Source: Metabacillus litoralis (GTDB lineage Bacteria; Bacillota; Bacilli; Bacillales; Bacillaceae). Taken from it: a stretch of DNA of 64,000 nucleotides. Positions 41,937-50,738 of the stretch are shown one piece after another. The position numbers and the translations under genes were made by a program. The DNA lies in the NCBI RefSeq assembly GCF_003667825.1, contig NZ_CP033043.1, positions 621,001 to 685,000 on the forward strand. Direction: 5' to 3'. The notes under the pieces are model-generated. The model ran no database searches and was not told the DNA's origin. It worked only from the letters and a program-made list of their open reading frames with translations. Within the stretch, counting starts at the first letter, position 1; each line of letters begins with the position of its first letter.

Positions 41937-43247
41937 ATGTTAGCTATATTAGGTTTTCTAATGGTATTTGTGTTTATGTTTTTAATAATGACTGGTAGAC
42001 TATCAGCTTTAATCGCTTTAATTCTTATTCCTGTTTTATTTGCAATTGTTGGAGGGTTTGCGAGTGATTTAGGACCAATGCTAATAGATGGCATAAATCA
42101 ATTAGCTCCTACCGGTGTTATGCTTATGTTTGCGATTTTATATTTTGGTATTATGATTGATGCTGGATTATTTGATCCTGTTGTAGGGGCAATTTTAAAG
42201 GCTGTTAAAGGTGATCCATTAAAAATTATTATCGGAACTGCAGTGTTAGCATTAGTTGTATCCTTAGATGGAGATGGGACAACAACCTATATGATTACAA
42301 TTTCAGCTATGTTTCCACTGTATCAACGATTAAAAATGAATCCATTAATTCTTCCGTGTATTGCGATCATGAGTGTTGGTGTAACAAATCTTACGCCATG
42401 GGGGGGACCAACTGCCCGCGCAGTTAGTGCTTTAAATTTGGATATGTCAGAAGTGTTTGTGCCACTTGTTCCTGCAATGATAGGTGGAGCCATATGGGTT
42501 ATCTTTGTTGCGTATTTATTTGGAGTTAAAGAAAGAAAACGTGTTGGAACTTTAGAGTTAGATCAATTACCACAGCAACAGTTGTTCGCATTTAATCAAC
42601 AAGCAGCAGCATCAGAAGTGCATTCAGAAAAACGTCCAAAGCTAATTTGGATTAACTTTGCACTAACTGTCCTACTTCTTTTAGGATTAATAATGGGAAT
42701 TATGCCTCTACCCGCTTTATTTATGATTGGCTTTGCACTTGCAATTGTGATTAATTACCCTAATTTAGAAGAACAAAAGGAACGCATTAAAGCACATGCT
42801 GGAAATGTTTTAGCTGTTGTATCGCTTGTTTTTGCTGCTGGTGCATTCACTGGTATTCTATCAGGTACGAAGATGGTTGATGCAATGGCAAACAGTCTTG
42901 TTGCGTTAATTCCAGATGCATTAGGCTCTTATTTACCGATTATTACAGCACTGACGAGTATGCCTTTTACTTTTTTTATGTCAAACGATGCATATTATTT
43001 TGGCATGCTACCAATCATTGCTGAAGCAGCTACTAGTTATGGAATCAATCCAGTTGAAATTGCTCGTGCATCATTAATTGGTCAACCCGTTCATTTGTTA
43101 AGTCCTTTAGTTGCTTCAACGTATTTGTTAGTGGGTATGTCAAAAGTAGAGTTTGGTGACTTTCAAAAATTTACGTTAAAATGGACTGTTGGTACTTCAC
43201 TTACCATGTTAATTGTTTCAATTATTGTTGGTGTAATCTCTATATAA
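41937..43247 (+). CDS. citM: CitMHS-family metal-citrate transporter
   Basis: This 436-residue secondary carrier has about 12 membrane helices. Family features include SLDGDGTTTYMITISAMFPL, TNLTPWGGPTARA and FFMSNDAYYFGMLPI. B. subtilis CitM imports Mg-citrate and CitH imports Ca-citrate; the metal preference cannot be read by eye. I choose ATG 41937 with GGAGGGG 5 bases upstream. It is followed by a CitST-like two-component system and a YflP-like binding protein, the same set as around B. subtilis citM, so the symbol is given on context. A terminator follows. Confidence 0.88.
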   Translation: MLAILGFLMVFVFMFLIMTGRLSALIALILIPVLFAIVGGFASDLGPMLIDGINQLAPTGVMLMFAILYFGIMIDAGLFDPVVGAILKAVKGDPLKIIIGTAVLALVVSLDGDGTTTYMITISAMFPLYQRLKMNPLILPCIAIMSVGVTNLTPWGGPTARAVSALNLDMSEVFVPLVPAMIGGAIWVIFVAYLFGVKERKRVGTLELDQLPQQQLFAFNQQAAASEVHSEKRPKLIWINFALTVLLLLGLIMGIMPLPALFMIGFALAIVINYPNLEEQKERIKAHAGNVLAVVSLVFAAGAFTGILSGTKMVDAMANSLVALIPDALGSYLPIITALTSMPFTFFMSNDAYYFGMLPIIAEAATSYGINPVEIARASLIGQPVHLLSPLVASTYLLVGMSKVEFGDFQKFTLKWTVGTSLTMLIVSIIVGVISI

Positions 43248-43255
43248 AATCATGT

Positions 43256-43286
43256 AAGAGCTAGAGAGTTACTCTAGCTCTTTTAA
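43256..43286 (+). terminator. Rho-independent terminator of citM
   Basis: AAGAGCTAGAG pairs with CTCTAGCTCTT around AGTTA, followed by TT. Confidence 0.85.
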
Positions 43287-43320
43287 AAGTAAATATAGTT
43301 AAAATAGGTTGTTAAGATGA

Positions 43321-43329
43321 TGGTATAAT
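43321..43329 (+). promoter_or_regulatory. Extended -10 promoter of citS
   Basis: TGGTATAAT is an extended -10 element about 40 bases before the citS start; no good -35 is seen. Confidence 0.5.
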
Positions 43330-43369
43330 CTTTAAAATGATTTAATTTATGATTGAAAAGGACATGAAA

Positions 43370-44968
43370 ATGAGAGGGAAAAATAAAATTTCATTGCAAT
43401 TTAAAGTATTGTCGCTGATAAGCGTCCTATTATTAGTTATCATTTTACTTTTAGCTGGTATTTTCTCGTATATATTATACGTTGATTCAAGGACACAAGC
43501 AGAGCAGCTCGTGTTGCAAACAGCAAAAACGATTTCTTTCATGCCAGAGCTTTACGAGGCAATTAAAGAAGATAACTTGGAGGAAATATTCCGACCAATT
43601 GCCGAACAGGTTAAAGACCAGGCAAATGCTTCAAATATAGTAATAGAGAACCGTGAACTCATCATTTACTCTCATTCCGATTTGGAATTAATAGGACAAA
43701 GAAACTCTAATCATACAAATGACCAAGCTTTAATTTTTGGTGGATCTAATAGCTTTGAAATAGATAGAGAACAAGGGCGAGTTATTGTTGGGAAAGTTCC
43801 AATCATTGCTGACTATGGTACATATAGTCAGGTTATTGGAACAGTATCTGTAGAATTTTTAGAGAAAGATCTTCTTTACAATTTATATAAGAAAATAAAA
43901 TTTATTATATTTGCTTCTCTTGGAGTATTCATTTTGGGAATCATCGGTGGAATTTATTTAACAAACAATATAAGAAAAGATACTCTTGGATTAGAGCCAC
44001 ATGAAATTTCATCTTTATTTCGAGAAAGAAATGCGATACTTTCTTCTATAAAAGAAGGAATTATCGCTATTAATGAAAGAGGGCTCATCACAATGATTAA
44101 TATATCAGCATCAGATATGTTAAACATTAATGAAAAACAGTTCATTAATCAACATATTCATGATATTTTACCCAATATCAAAATTGATACTGTATTGAAA
44201 ACTGGACAGAATATCCATAATGTAGAGCTGCTACTTCATGATAAAATGTATATTTTTAATTTCATTCCTATCATTGAACATGGCAAAGTTGTTGGAGTGG
44301 TTTCAAGTTTTCGTGATAAAACAGAACTAAAGAAATTAATAGATACAATTTCAGAAGTTCGTAACTATTCAGAAGGCCTTCGAGCACAAACACATGAGTA
44401 TGCAAACAAATTATATTTATTATCAGGCTTATTACAATTAGAAAAATATCAAGATGCACTTGATTTTATAAATAAAGAATCAATGATCCATCATCACCAA
44501 ACAAAACTTTTGTTTAATCAAATTCAAGACCTTAATATTCAGGCAATCCTATTAGGTAAATTGGGAAGAGCGTCAGAGATGAAGATTCATTTTGAAATAG
44601 ACCCGGAAAGTTATGTAGATCCTCTCCCAAAACATATTGGAGTAACAGAGATTATCACAATTATTGGGAATTTAATTGACAATGCTTTTGAATCAGTCAT
44701 TTTTCAAGATGAGAGAAAAGTTTCATTTTCTATAACAAACATCGGGAATGATATTATTATAGAGGTAACTGATAGTGGCAATGGGTTATCAAAAGAACAA
44801 TTTGATACACTTTTTGCAGTTGGCTTTTCTTCTAAAGGTGAAAATAGAGGATATGGACTATATAATGTAAAACGCATTGTAGATGCCTTAAACGGAGATA
44901 TTGATGTAATTAATGGTAAAGAAGGAGGGGCAATCTTCACAGTGTTTCTTCCAAAGGAAGTTAAGTAA
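43370..44968 (+). CDS. citS: CitA/DcuS-family sensor histidine kinase (CitS-like)
   Basis: This 532-residue membrane kinase has a first helix (about 17-39), an extracellular PAS-like domain (about 40-175) for organic acids, a second helix (about 178-198), a cytoplasmic PAS (about 215-320) and a kinase core. The phospho-acceptor block is RAQTHEYANKLYLLSGLLQ, the CitA/DcuS signature. The ATPase keeps GNLIDNAFESV, VTDSGNGLS and GYGLYNVKRIV. ATG 43370 has AAAAGGA 7 bases before it; ATG 43349 and 43364 are alternatives. It pairs with the response regulator 20 bases downstream. Confidence 0.92.
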   Translation: MRGKNKISLQFKVLSLISVLLLVIILLLAGIFSYILYVDSRTQAEQLVLQTAKTISFMPELYEAIKEDNLEEIFRPIAEQVKDQANASNIVIENRELIIYSHSDLELIGQRNSNHTNDQALIFGGSNSFEIDREQGRVIVGKVPIIADYGTYSQVIGTVSVEFLEKDLLYNLYKKIKFIIFASLGVFILGIIGGIYLTNNIRKDTLGLEPHEISSLFRERNAILSSIKEGIIAINERGLITMINISASDMLNINEKQFINQHIHDILPNIKIDTVLKTGQNIHNVELLLHDKMYIFNFIPIIEHGKVVGVVSSFRDKTELKKLIDTISEVRNYSEGLRAQTHEYANKLYLLSGLLQLEKYQDALDFINKESMIHHHQTKLLFNQIQDLNIQAILLGKLGRASEMKIHFEIDPESYVDPLPKHIGVTEIITIIGNLIDNAFESVIFQDERKVSFSITNIGNDIIIEVTDSGNGLSKEQFDTLFAVGFSSKGENRGYGLYNVKRIVDALNGDIDVINGKEGGAIFTVFLPKEVK

Positions 44969-44988
44969 AGATTAAGGAGAAGGTTCAA

Positions 44989-45675
44989 ATGATTAACGTT
45001 TTAATTGCAGAAGATGATTTTCGAATTGCACAGGTTCAGGAGCAATTTCTAAAGAAGGTAGCAGACGTTCAATTAGTAGGAAAGGCACTAAATGCAAAAG
45101 AAACGATGAAGATGTTGAACGAAAATAAAGTTGATCTGCTTTTACTTGATATATATTTACCAGATGAATTAGGTACAGATATATTACCTAGAATTAGAGA
45201 GTTATATCCTACCACCGATGTAATCATGATCACAGCCGCAACTGAAAAAGACATGCTTGAAACGTCTATAAGACAAGGTGTATTTCATTATTTATTAAAA
45301 CCTGTTACGATGGAAAAATTTATTGAAACAATTGAAAACTATAAAAATAGAAGGAAATTATTTTATAGCCAAGATGAAGTAACTCAAGTATTCATTGATC
45401 AATATTTTACAAAAGGAAATCAACAAACACTAAATCAAAAAGATTTACCTTCCGGAGTTGATAAAATAACACTACAAAAGGTAATTGAGGTTCTCAATGC
45501 TAGTAACGGTGGTGTTACGATTGAAGAGATGGGGGAAAGAATGGGTGCATCAAGAACAACTGCAAGAAGGTACTTGGAGTATCTCGTCTCAATTGATGTT
45601 TGTATATCAAAACATGAATATGGCATAGTTGGAAGACCGGAGAGAAAGTACTTTAAAAAAGGTGGAGTTTATTAG
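44989..45675 (+). CDS. citT: CitB/DcuR-family response regulator (CitT-like)
   Basis: This 228-residue regulator has a receiver domain with the acidic pair in IAEDDF, the phosphorylated aspartate in LLLLDIYLPDELG (about residue 54), a threonine in MITAATE and the lysine in LLKPVTMEKF. The C-terminal part has a winged helix-turn-helix (EEMGERMGASRTTARRYLEY) of the CitT type. It follows citS by 20 bases with GGAGAAGG as ribosome site. The likely target is the 10-bp dyad before citM. Confidence 0.93.
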   Translation: MINVLIAEDDFRIAQVQEQFLKKVADVQLVGKALNAKETMKMLNENKVDLLLLDIYLPDELGTDILPRIRELYPTTDVIMITAATEKDMLETSIRQGVFHYLLKPVTMEKFIETIENYKNRRKLFYSQDEVTQVFIDQYFTKGNQQTLNQKDLPSGVDKITLQKVIEVLNASNGGVTIEEMGERMGASRTTARRYLEYLVSIDVCISKHEYGIVGRPERKYFKKGGVY

Positions 45676-45678
45676 GTA

Positions 45679-46653
45679 ATGATGAGAAAAAGAATCTTAT
45701 TTGTTTGCTTATATTTTCTCCTTTTCCTTTTTGGATGTTCAGTACAAGAAAATAATAAAATTCCGCTTAATGAAGATATAACTATCATAGCCCCAAGCTC
45801 AAAAGGTGGAGGGTGGGATTTAACAGCAAGAGCTGTGCAACGTACTCTTTTAAGTGAAGGGATCATAGAAGAAGATATTCAAGTAGTGAATAAAATTGGT
45901 GCTGGTGGAGAACTAGGATGGAAATTTTTAAGTCAGCAAGATGGACAAGTACTTGCAATGAATTCAAGTCTTCTTATAACAAATCATTTGTTAGGTCAAA
46001 GTAAGCTAACATTTAAAGATTTTACTCCAATCGCAACATTGGCAACTGAATGGGAAGCAGTTATTGTCTCAAAAGAATCTGAAATGAATAGTGCCAAAAT
46101 GTTAATGGAAAATATGAAATCAGCACCAGAATCTTTTAAAATTGGGGTTTCGCCGAGACTAGGAAACGATGACCAACTTTCTTTTGTATTGGCTAGTAAA
46201 CAAGCAGATATAGAGCCAACAAAGCTTAATTTCCGGGTATATGAAAATAGCCAGCAGGTTGTTGATGCATTACTTGCAAAACAAATAGATGTTGCCACTA
46301 TGACAATATCAGAAGCAATTAAGTATTATGAGTTACATCAAGTAAAGCTTCTAGTCGTTTCGGCCGATAAACGATTGAGTGAACTTCCAATGATTCCCAC
46401 CTGGAAGGAGGAAGGGATAGACGTCGTTTTTAGCCATTGGCGAGGGATAATGGGACCGCCTAATATGACGAAAGAAGAGATTTCATTTTGGGATAAGACA
46501 TTAAGTGAAATGGTCAAAACAAAAAAATGGCAAGGGATACTAGACGAATATATGTGGAAGAGTTTTTATAAAGACAGTAAAGATACCTTTAATTATCTTA
46601 AACAACAAAGTGAGATGTATGAGCGTTTAATGGGGGTTAATGAGATGAGTTGA
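45679..46653 (+). CDS. yflP: Tricarboxylate-binding lipoprotein of the Bug/TctC family (YflP-like)
   Basis: This extracytoplasmic solute-binding protein of 324 residues has a lipoprotein signal ending FLFGCSV (cysteine at about residue 20). The Bug-fold blocks are ITIIAPSSKGGGWDLTARAV, NKIGAGGELGWKFL and VRDALLAKQIDVATMTISEA-like text here written VVDALLAKQID. No TctA or TctB membrane subunits follow. B. subtilis YflP likewise sits with citST and citM, so it may act as a co-sensor for citrate rather than a transporter component. It begins 3 bases after citT, hence one operon citS-citT-yflP. Confidence 0.88.
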   Translation: MMRKRILFVCLYFLLFLFGCSVQENNKIPLNEDITIIAPSSKGGGWDLTARAVQRTLLSEGIIEEDIQVVNKIGAGGELGWKFLSQQDGQVLAMNSSLLITNHLLGQSKLTFKDFTPIATLATEWEAVIVSKESEMNSAKMLMENMKSAPESFKIGVSPRLGNDDQLSFVLASKQADIEPTKLNFRVYENSQQVVDALLAKQIDVATMTISEAIKYYELHQVKLLVVSADKRLSELPMIPTWKEEGIDVVFSHWRGIMGPPNMTKEEISFWDKTLSEMVKTKKWQGILDEYMWKSFYKDSKDTFNYLKQQSEMYERLMGVNEMS

Positions 46654-46899
46654 TTCTTGTGAACAAAATGGTCAAAACTCACTTAATGAACATAATAAAA
46701 TAATTATTTGTATTATTTACTTTGAAAGTAACTGGAATTATCATATGGAATGAAAGGTTGCAAAACTGTATGTCTTAGCAAGTGTTTCTACAGGGGAACT
46801 TTATACTATTAAAAGGTTGCATTTTAAAATTTTAGTTGACAAGTTTACCATTTTGATTTGATGATTAGCTTTTTAACAATGATATTGGGGGAGCAAAAA

Positions 46900-47061
46900 A
46901 TGTGGGTAATTACTGTTTATTCTACTGATGAAAGTATTAAAATGTTCGAATATGAAAGTGAATTAGAAGCTAAAGAATCACTACAAAGCATGAAAGGACG
47001 TAGTATCCTCTCACATGTTGTTTATTTTAATGATTACTTAGTAGAAACAGTAGCTAATTAA
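46900..47061 (+). CDS. Conserved-looking 53-residue protein, unknown function
   Basis: This small protein starts MWVITVYSTDESIKMFEYES, has an acidic helix ELEAKESLQSMKG and ends with SHVVYFNDYLVETVAN. GGGGGAG lies 6 bases before ATG 46900; the frame is open from 46858 without support. The beta-alpha-beta pattern suggests a compact fold. It stands alone and is closed by a good terminator. I do not recognise the family. Confidence 0.7.
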   Translation: MWVITVYSTDESIKMFEYESELEAKESLQSMKGRSILSHVVYFNDYLVETVAN

Positions 47062-47072
47062 TAGAATCCAAA

Positions 47073-47138
47073 GTGACCCTATAAAGTACTTTTTTCCCAT
47101 TGTTATGTGAAAAGGGTAGTGAATTAGGGTCATTTTTT
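47073..47138 (+). terminator. Long hairpin terminator
   Basis: The outer stem TGACCCTA with TAGGGTCA (47074-47132) encloses a weaker inner pairing and is followed by six T. Confidence 0.75.
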
Positions 47139-47187
47139 AGTTGTTGTAACAGAAGTTAGGAACGCAGATTAAGAGGGGTGATTAAGG

Positions 47188-48279
47188 TTGATCAAGCAAA
47201 TGAACCTTTATTTTATTTTTGAAACAGTCATTGTTGGAGTAGTTGGGGGAACTCTTTTCTTACTATTTCATTTGCCTTTAGCATGGATGCTTGGTCCATT
47301 AAGTGCTGTTATGCTTTGGAAGTTGGTCACTAAACGAAAATTACATTGGCCGGTTGGTTTTCGTAACGGTGGACAGATGATTTTAGGCTTTAGTATGGGG
47401 TTATCATTTACAACGGAGAGTGCAAGGCAAATAGTCCAGCAATTTCCCTCAATGATGGTAACAACAATTTTAATGGTTGGATTTGGTCTTATAATGGCTA
47501 AGTTTATTTCAAAGGTCACAAAAATGAAGGTAGCAAGTGCGGTCATGGGGACAACACCCGGAGGATTATCACAAATGGTTATTTTAAGTGAAGAAATTAC
47601 TGATGCAGAACCAACAATTGTTACATTTATGCAAACGGTGAGAATGTTAACGGTTATTTTCCTAGTACCTTTCTTAACGATCCATGCATTATCTAACTCT
47701 CACACCGATAGCCTCGTGGAAGACCCTGTTTCTCAAATGAATACAAGCGGTTACATACAACTATTAATCTTTTTAGTCATTGTTTTCTTTCTTACAAAAT
47801 TGGCCATTCGTTTTAAATGCCCTACTCCATGGATTATTGGTCCCCTTATTTCTTCGGCACTATTAACTGTATTTGGGTTTGATGTTCCACCTGTGCCTGA
47901 TTTTTTGACTATATTGGCCCAGCTTTGCTTGGGGATCTACCTAGGTCTTGGAATGAAAACAAATATGCTAGGTAATTGGCGAAGTTTGTTACCGGTTACA
48001 GTCTTGTCATCATTGCTTATTGTTGGGTTTGCTCTTTTATTAGCATACGGATTACATAGCTTATACTCTATTTCCATGTCTACAGCTTTTCTATGCATTG
48101 CTCCGGGCGGGTTACCTGAAATGGGTGTCACAGCTCATACAGTTAATGCGGATGTTTCAATGGTCGCTGCCTTCCAATTATTTCGTGTATTTTTTATCTT
48201 ATTCATCATTCCGTTATTCTTAAGAAAATTTTTTGGTGGAAATTCAATTGAGGAAAAGTCAGTTACTACAAGCTATTAA
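47188..48279 (+). CDS. AbrB-family duplicated membrane protein
   Basis: This 363-residue membrane protein has two repeats of the AbrB-type membrane duplication domain (COG3180). HLPLAWMLGPLSAVMLWKL in the first half corresponds to FKCPTPWIIGPLISSALLTV in the second. GTTPGGLSQMVILSEE likewise corresponds to IAPGGLPEMGVTAHTV. It is unrelated to the transition-state regulator AbrB. Homologues are often labelled as putative ammonia monooxygenase without support; some are thought to move organic acids or other small molecules. It starts at TTG 47188 after GAGGGGTG and lies between citrate genes and malic enzyme, hinting at organic-acid transport (inference). Confidence 0.85.
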   Translation: MIKQMNLYFIFETVIVGVVGGTLFLLFHLPLAWMLGPLSAVMLWKLVTKRKLHWPVGFRNGGQMILGFSMGLSFTTESARQIVQQFPSMMVTTILMVGFGLIMAKFISKVTKMKVASAVMGTTPGGLSQMVILSEEITDAEPTIVTFMQTVRMLTVIFLVPFLTIHALSNSHTDSLVEDPVSQMNTSGYIQLLIFLVIVFFLTKLAIRFKCPTPWIIGPLISSALLTVFGFDVPPVPDFLTILAQLCLGIYLGLGMKTNMLGNWRSLLPVTVLSSLLIVGFALLLAYGLHSLYSISMSTAFLCIAPGGLPEMGVTAHTVNADVSMVAAFQLFRVFFILFIIPLFLRKFFGGNSIEEKSVTTSY

Positions 48280-48382
48280 ATTCCGTAAATAAAATGAACA
48301 AAATACACAGAAAAAATTAAAAGCAATAAATTGTCAAAACGATTACAGGTAAGAGAACCTATAATAAAATGTATTCAGGATA

Positions 48383-48396
48383 TTAAAACGCTTCCA
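48383..48396 (+). promoter_or_regulatory. CRE-like CcpA site before malic enzyme
   Basis: TTAAAACGCTTCCA matches 13 of 14 positions of TGWAARCGYTWNCW. It lies about 110 bases before the start codon. Confidence 0.55.
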
Positions 48397-48505
48397 ATTA
48401 TCTGATTTATTTCAAGCGCAAATGCTTACAGGCTTTCGCTACGTACAAGAAATAGATTAGTCGTTCTAATATCCCCTTTATTGATAAAGCATTTGGAGGT
48501 ATCGA

Positions 48506-49948
48506 ATGTCTCAACTTAGTAATGCAAGCATGAATATAATTATTAGACTTCATTTTCAGAAAAACCTTATTACGTTTAGTGAGATTGCTAAGGTAATTGG
48601 GGAAGCTGGAGGTGATGTAATTGGAATTGATGTGATTTCAACAAGTAAAACACAAACGGTACGAGACATAACAATAACAGTAAAGAACCAGCAACATGGT
48701 CAAACTGTTATGGACGAAATCGGTCAACTTGAAGGTGTAAAGATTTTGTCAGTTTCTGATCGAACATTTCTATTGCATCTTGGAGGGAAAATAGAAATCA
48801 CTCCAAAAAATCCGATTAAAAATCGAGATGATTTATCTAGAGTTTATACACCTGGAGTCGCACAAGTATGTAACGCCATTGCTGATGAGCCACTTAAAGC
48901 TCACTCGTTAACGATTAAACGAAATACGGTTGCGGTTGTTTCTGATGGAACTGCAGTTTTAGGACTAGGCGATATTGGGCCTTTGGCTGCAATGCCTGTT
49001 ATGGAAGGAAAAGCAATGCTGTTTAAACAAATGGCAGATGTAGATGCATTCCCCATATGTCTTGATACGAAAGATCCGGAAGAGATTATTTCGATTGTCA
49101 AATCAATTGCGCCTGCCTTTGGAGGTATTAATTTAGAAGATATTTCTTCTCCTAGGTGCTTTGAAATTGAAGAAAGATTAAAGGCTGAAATGGACATACC
49201 TGTCTTTCATGACGACCAACATGGAACAGCTGTCGTATTACTAGCAGGTCTTTACAATGCACTAAAGCTTACTGGTAAAAATATTGAATCAATTAAAGTT
49301 GTCTTGAATGGAGTAGGTGCTGCTGGAACAGCTTGTGCAAAAATGTTGTTAGCTGCTGGAGTAAAAAACATCATTGGTGTTGATCGAGCAGGTGCTATTA
49401 ATAGAAATGAAACATACGAAAATAAAAATTGGACAGACTTTGCATACATGACAAACCCAGAAAATATCAGTGGTTCCTTAACTGACGTAATAATAGGAGC
49501 AGATGTTTTCATCGGAGTTTCAGCTCCTGGTGTGTTAACGGTAGAACATCTTAAAACAATGGCGAAAGATCCAATTGTATTCGCATTAGCTAACCCTGTA
49601 CCCGAGATTGATCCAGAACTAGCTGAGCCATATGTTAGAGTGATGGCGACAGGTAGATCCGATTTTCCAAATCAGATTAATAATGTCCTTTGTTTCCCTG
49701 GTATTTTTAGAGGAGCACTTGATTGCCGGGCTTCAGAAATTAATGAAGAAATGAAAATTGCTACTGCAAAAGCTATTGCTAATGTCGTTTCTGATGATGA
49801 ATTAAGTGAAACCTACATTGTTCCAAGTGTTTTCAATCAAAAGGTTGTTGAAAAGGTACGCGAGGCAGTGGTAAAGGCTGCTTATGAATCTGGTGTGGCA
49901 AGAAAAGATCTGTTTAAAGAAGAAAATGCACTAGTGAGAAGTTATTAG
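48506..49948 (+). CDS. NAD(P)-dependent malic enzyme with N-terminal ACT domain
   Basis: This enzyme decarboxylates malate to pyruvate. The 480 residues have an ACT regulatory domain at about 8-85, then the malic enzyme N-terminal domain (SRVYTPGVAQVC, SDGTAVLGLGDIGPLAAMPV, NLEDISSPRCFEIE, VFHDDQHGTAVVLLAGL). The Rossmann domain has NGVGAAGTACAKML and VFALANPVPEI. The ACT module suggests control by an amino acid or other small ligand and is not found on every malic enzyme of Bacillus. Its place beside citrate uptake genes and a CRE-like site suits a role in C4/C6 acid use. TTTGGAGG precedes ATG 48506. Confidence 0.93.
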   Translation: MSQLSNASMNIIIRLHFQKNLITFSEIAKVIGEAGGDVIGIDVISTSKTQTVRDITITVKNQQHGQTVMDEIGQLEGVKILSVSDRTFLLHLGGKIEITPKNPIKNRDDLSRVYTPGVAQVCNAIADEPLKAHSLTIKRNTVAVVSDGTAVLGLGDIGPLAAMPVMEGKAMLFKQMADVDAFPICLDTKDPEEIISIVKSIAPAFGGINLEDISSPRCFEIEERLKAEMDIPVFHDDQHGTAVVLLAGLYNALKLTGKNIESIKVVLNGVGAAGTACAKMLLAAGVKNIIGVDRAGAINRNETYENKNWTDFAYMTNPENISGSLTDVIIGADVFIGVSAPGVLTVEHLKTMAKDPIVFALANPVPEIDPELAEPYVRVMATGRSDFPNQINNVLCFPGIFRGALDCRASEINEEMKIATAKAIANVVSDDELSETYIVPSVFNQKVVEKVREAVVKAAYESGVARKDLFKEENALVRSY

Positions 49949-49949
49949 T

Positions 49950-50000
49950 AAAAAATCTTAGGTTACTAGTTTTTCAAAACAAGTAGCTTAAGATTTTTTT
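49950..50000 (+). terminator. Rho-independent terminator of malic enzyme
   Basis: AAAATCTTAGGTTACT pairs with AGTAGCTTAAGATTTT with small mismatches and ends in a long T run. Confidence 0.85.
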
Positions 50001-50009
50001 GCTTTTTTT

Positions 50010-50035
50010 TGAAACCATTTAATACCTCCTACGTA
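50010..50035 (+). promoter_or_regulatory. SigW-type promoter of yknWXYZ
   Basis: TGAAAC-N16-CGTA fits the B. subtilis SigW consensus exactly. It is about 35 bases before yknW, a known SigW-regulon gene in B. subtilis. Confidence 0.85.
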
Positions 50036-50069
50036 TTAGGTAATGAAGACAAATTTTGGAGGTAGAAAC

Positions 50070-50738
50070 ATGGAAGAACAAACAATAGAAACTAAGAAAC
50101 CGTCATTATTCGGAATGATTCTTCAACCTGGAGAACAATTTGAAAGATTAAGAGAAAGACCAGTCATTTGGCTTCCCTTAATTCTCCTGTCTATACTCGG
50201 AACGGTTGTTGCTGTACTTATAGCACTTAACGTGGATTATTCTACAATACCAGGCCCAGCTATGTCGGCTGAAGAGCTTGAGCTTACAAAAATGTTTGGT
50301 ATCATTTTCGGGGGACTTGGTGGTTTATTTGGTACATCAATTGGATTATTAGTATTTGGAGCTATTTTATTTGGAATTGCCAAAATAGTTAAATCGCCGG
50401 TTTCATTCAAACAAATGTTTTCGCTTATGATTTTCACAAGCTTTATCACGACAATCGGTCAATTATTGAATCAACTTATTATTTATGCAATTGGCGGGGA
50501 TCCGTACATTATGCTAACTAGTATTAACAGTTTTGTAGGGGCAGATGGTGTTTTAGGAGCCGTTTTAGGTGTTTTTGAAGTATTTCAAATTTGGTATTAT
50601 GTTTTATTAGCACTTGGACTTGTGAAAGTAGCTCAACTATCCAAACCGGCAGCATATACAATTGCTATTATTTTCTTTATTTTAGGTCTTATTGTTGCAG
50701 CAATTGGAGGAGTTTTTGAAGGGATTGCACAGTTCTAA
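50070..50738 (+). CDS. yknW: Yip1-domain membrane protein YknW
   Basis: This 222-residue membrane protein has about five helices and a Yip1-type domain (LRERPVIWLPLILLSILGTV, then a glycine-rich helix IIFGGLGGLFGTSIGLLVFG). In B. subtilis YknW assembles with YknXYZ into a complex that protects cells against the toxic peptide SdpC. ATG 50070 has GGAGGT 6 bases upstream. yknX begins on its stop codon (TAATG). The SigW-type promoter upstream agrees with the known envelope-stress control. Confidence 0.9.
   Translation: MEEQTIETKKPSLFGMILQPGEQFERLRERPVIWLPLILLSILGTVVAVLIALNVDYSTIPGPAMSAEELELTKMFGIIFGGLGGLFGTSIGLLVFGAILFGIAKIVKSPVSFKQMFSLMIFTSFITTIGQLLNQLIIYAIGGDPYIMLTSINSFVGADGVLGAVLGVFEVFQIWYYVLLALGLVKVAQLSKPAAYTIAIIFFILGLIVAAIGGVFEGIAQF

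Noticed and set aside
48331..48346. Second CRE-like site before malic enzyme (TCAAAACGATTACA)
   Set aside because: It has two mismatches, one in the core, and is weaker than the 13/14 site at 48383.
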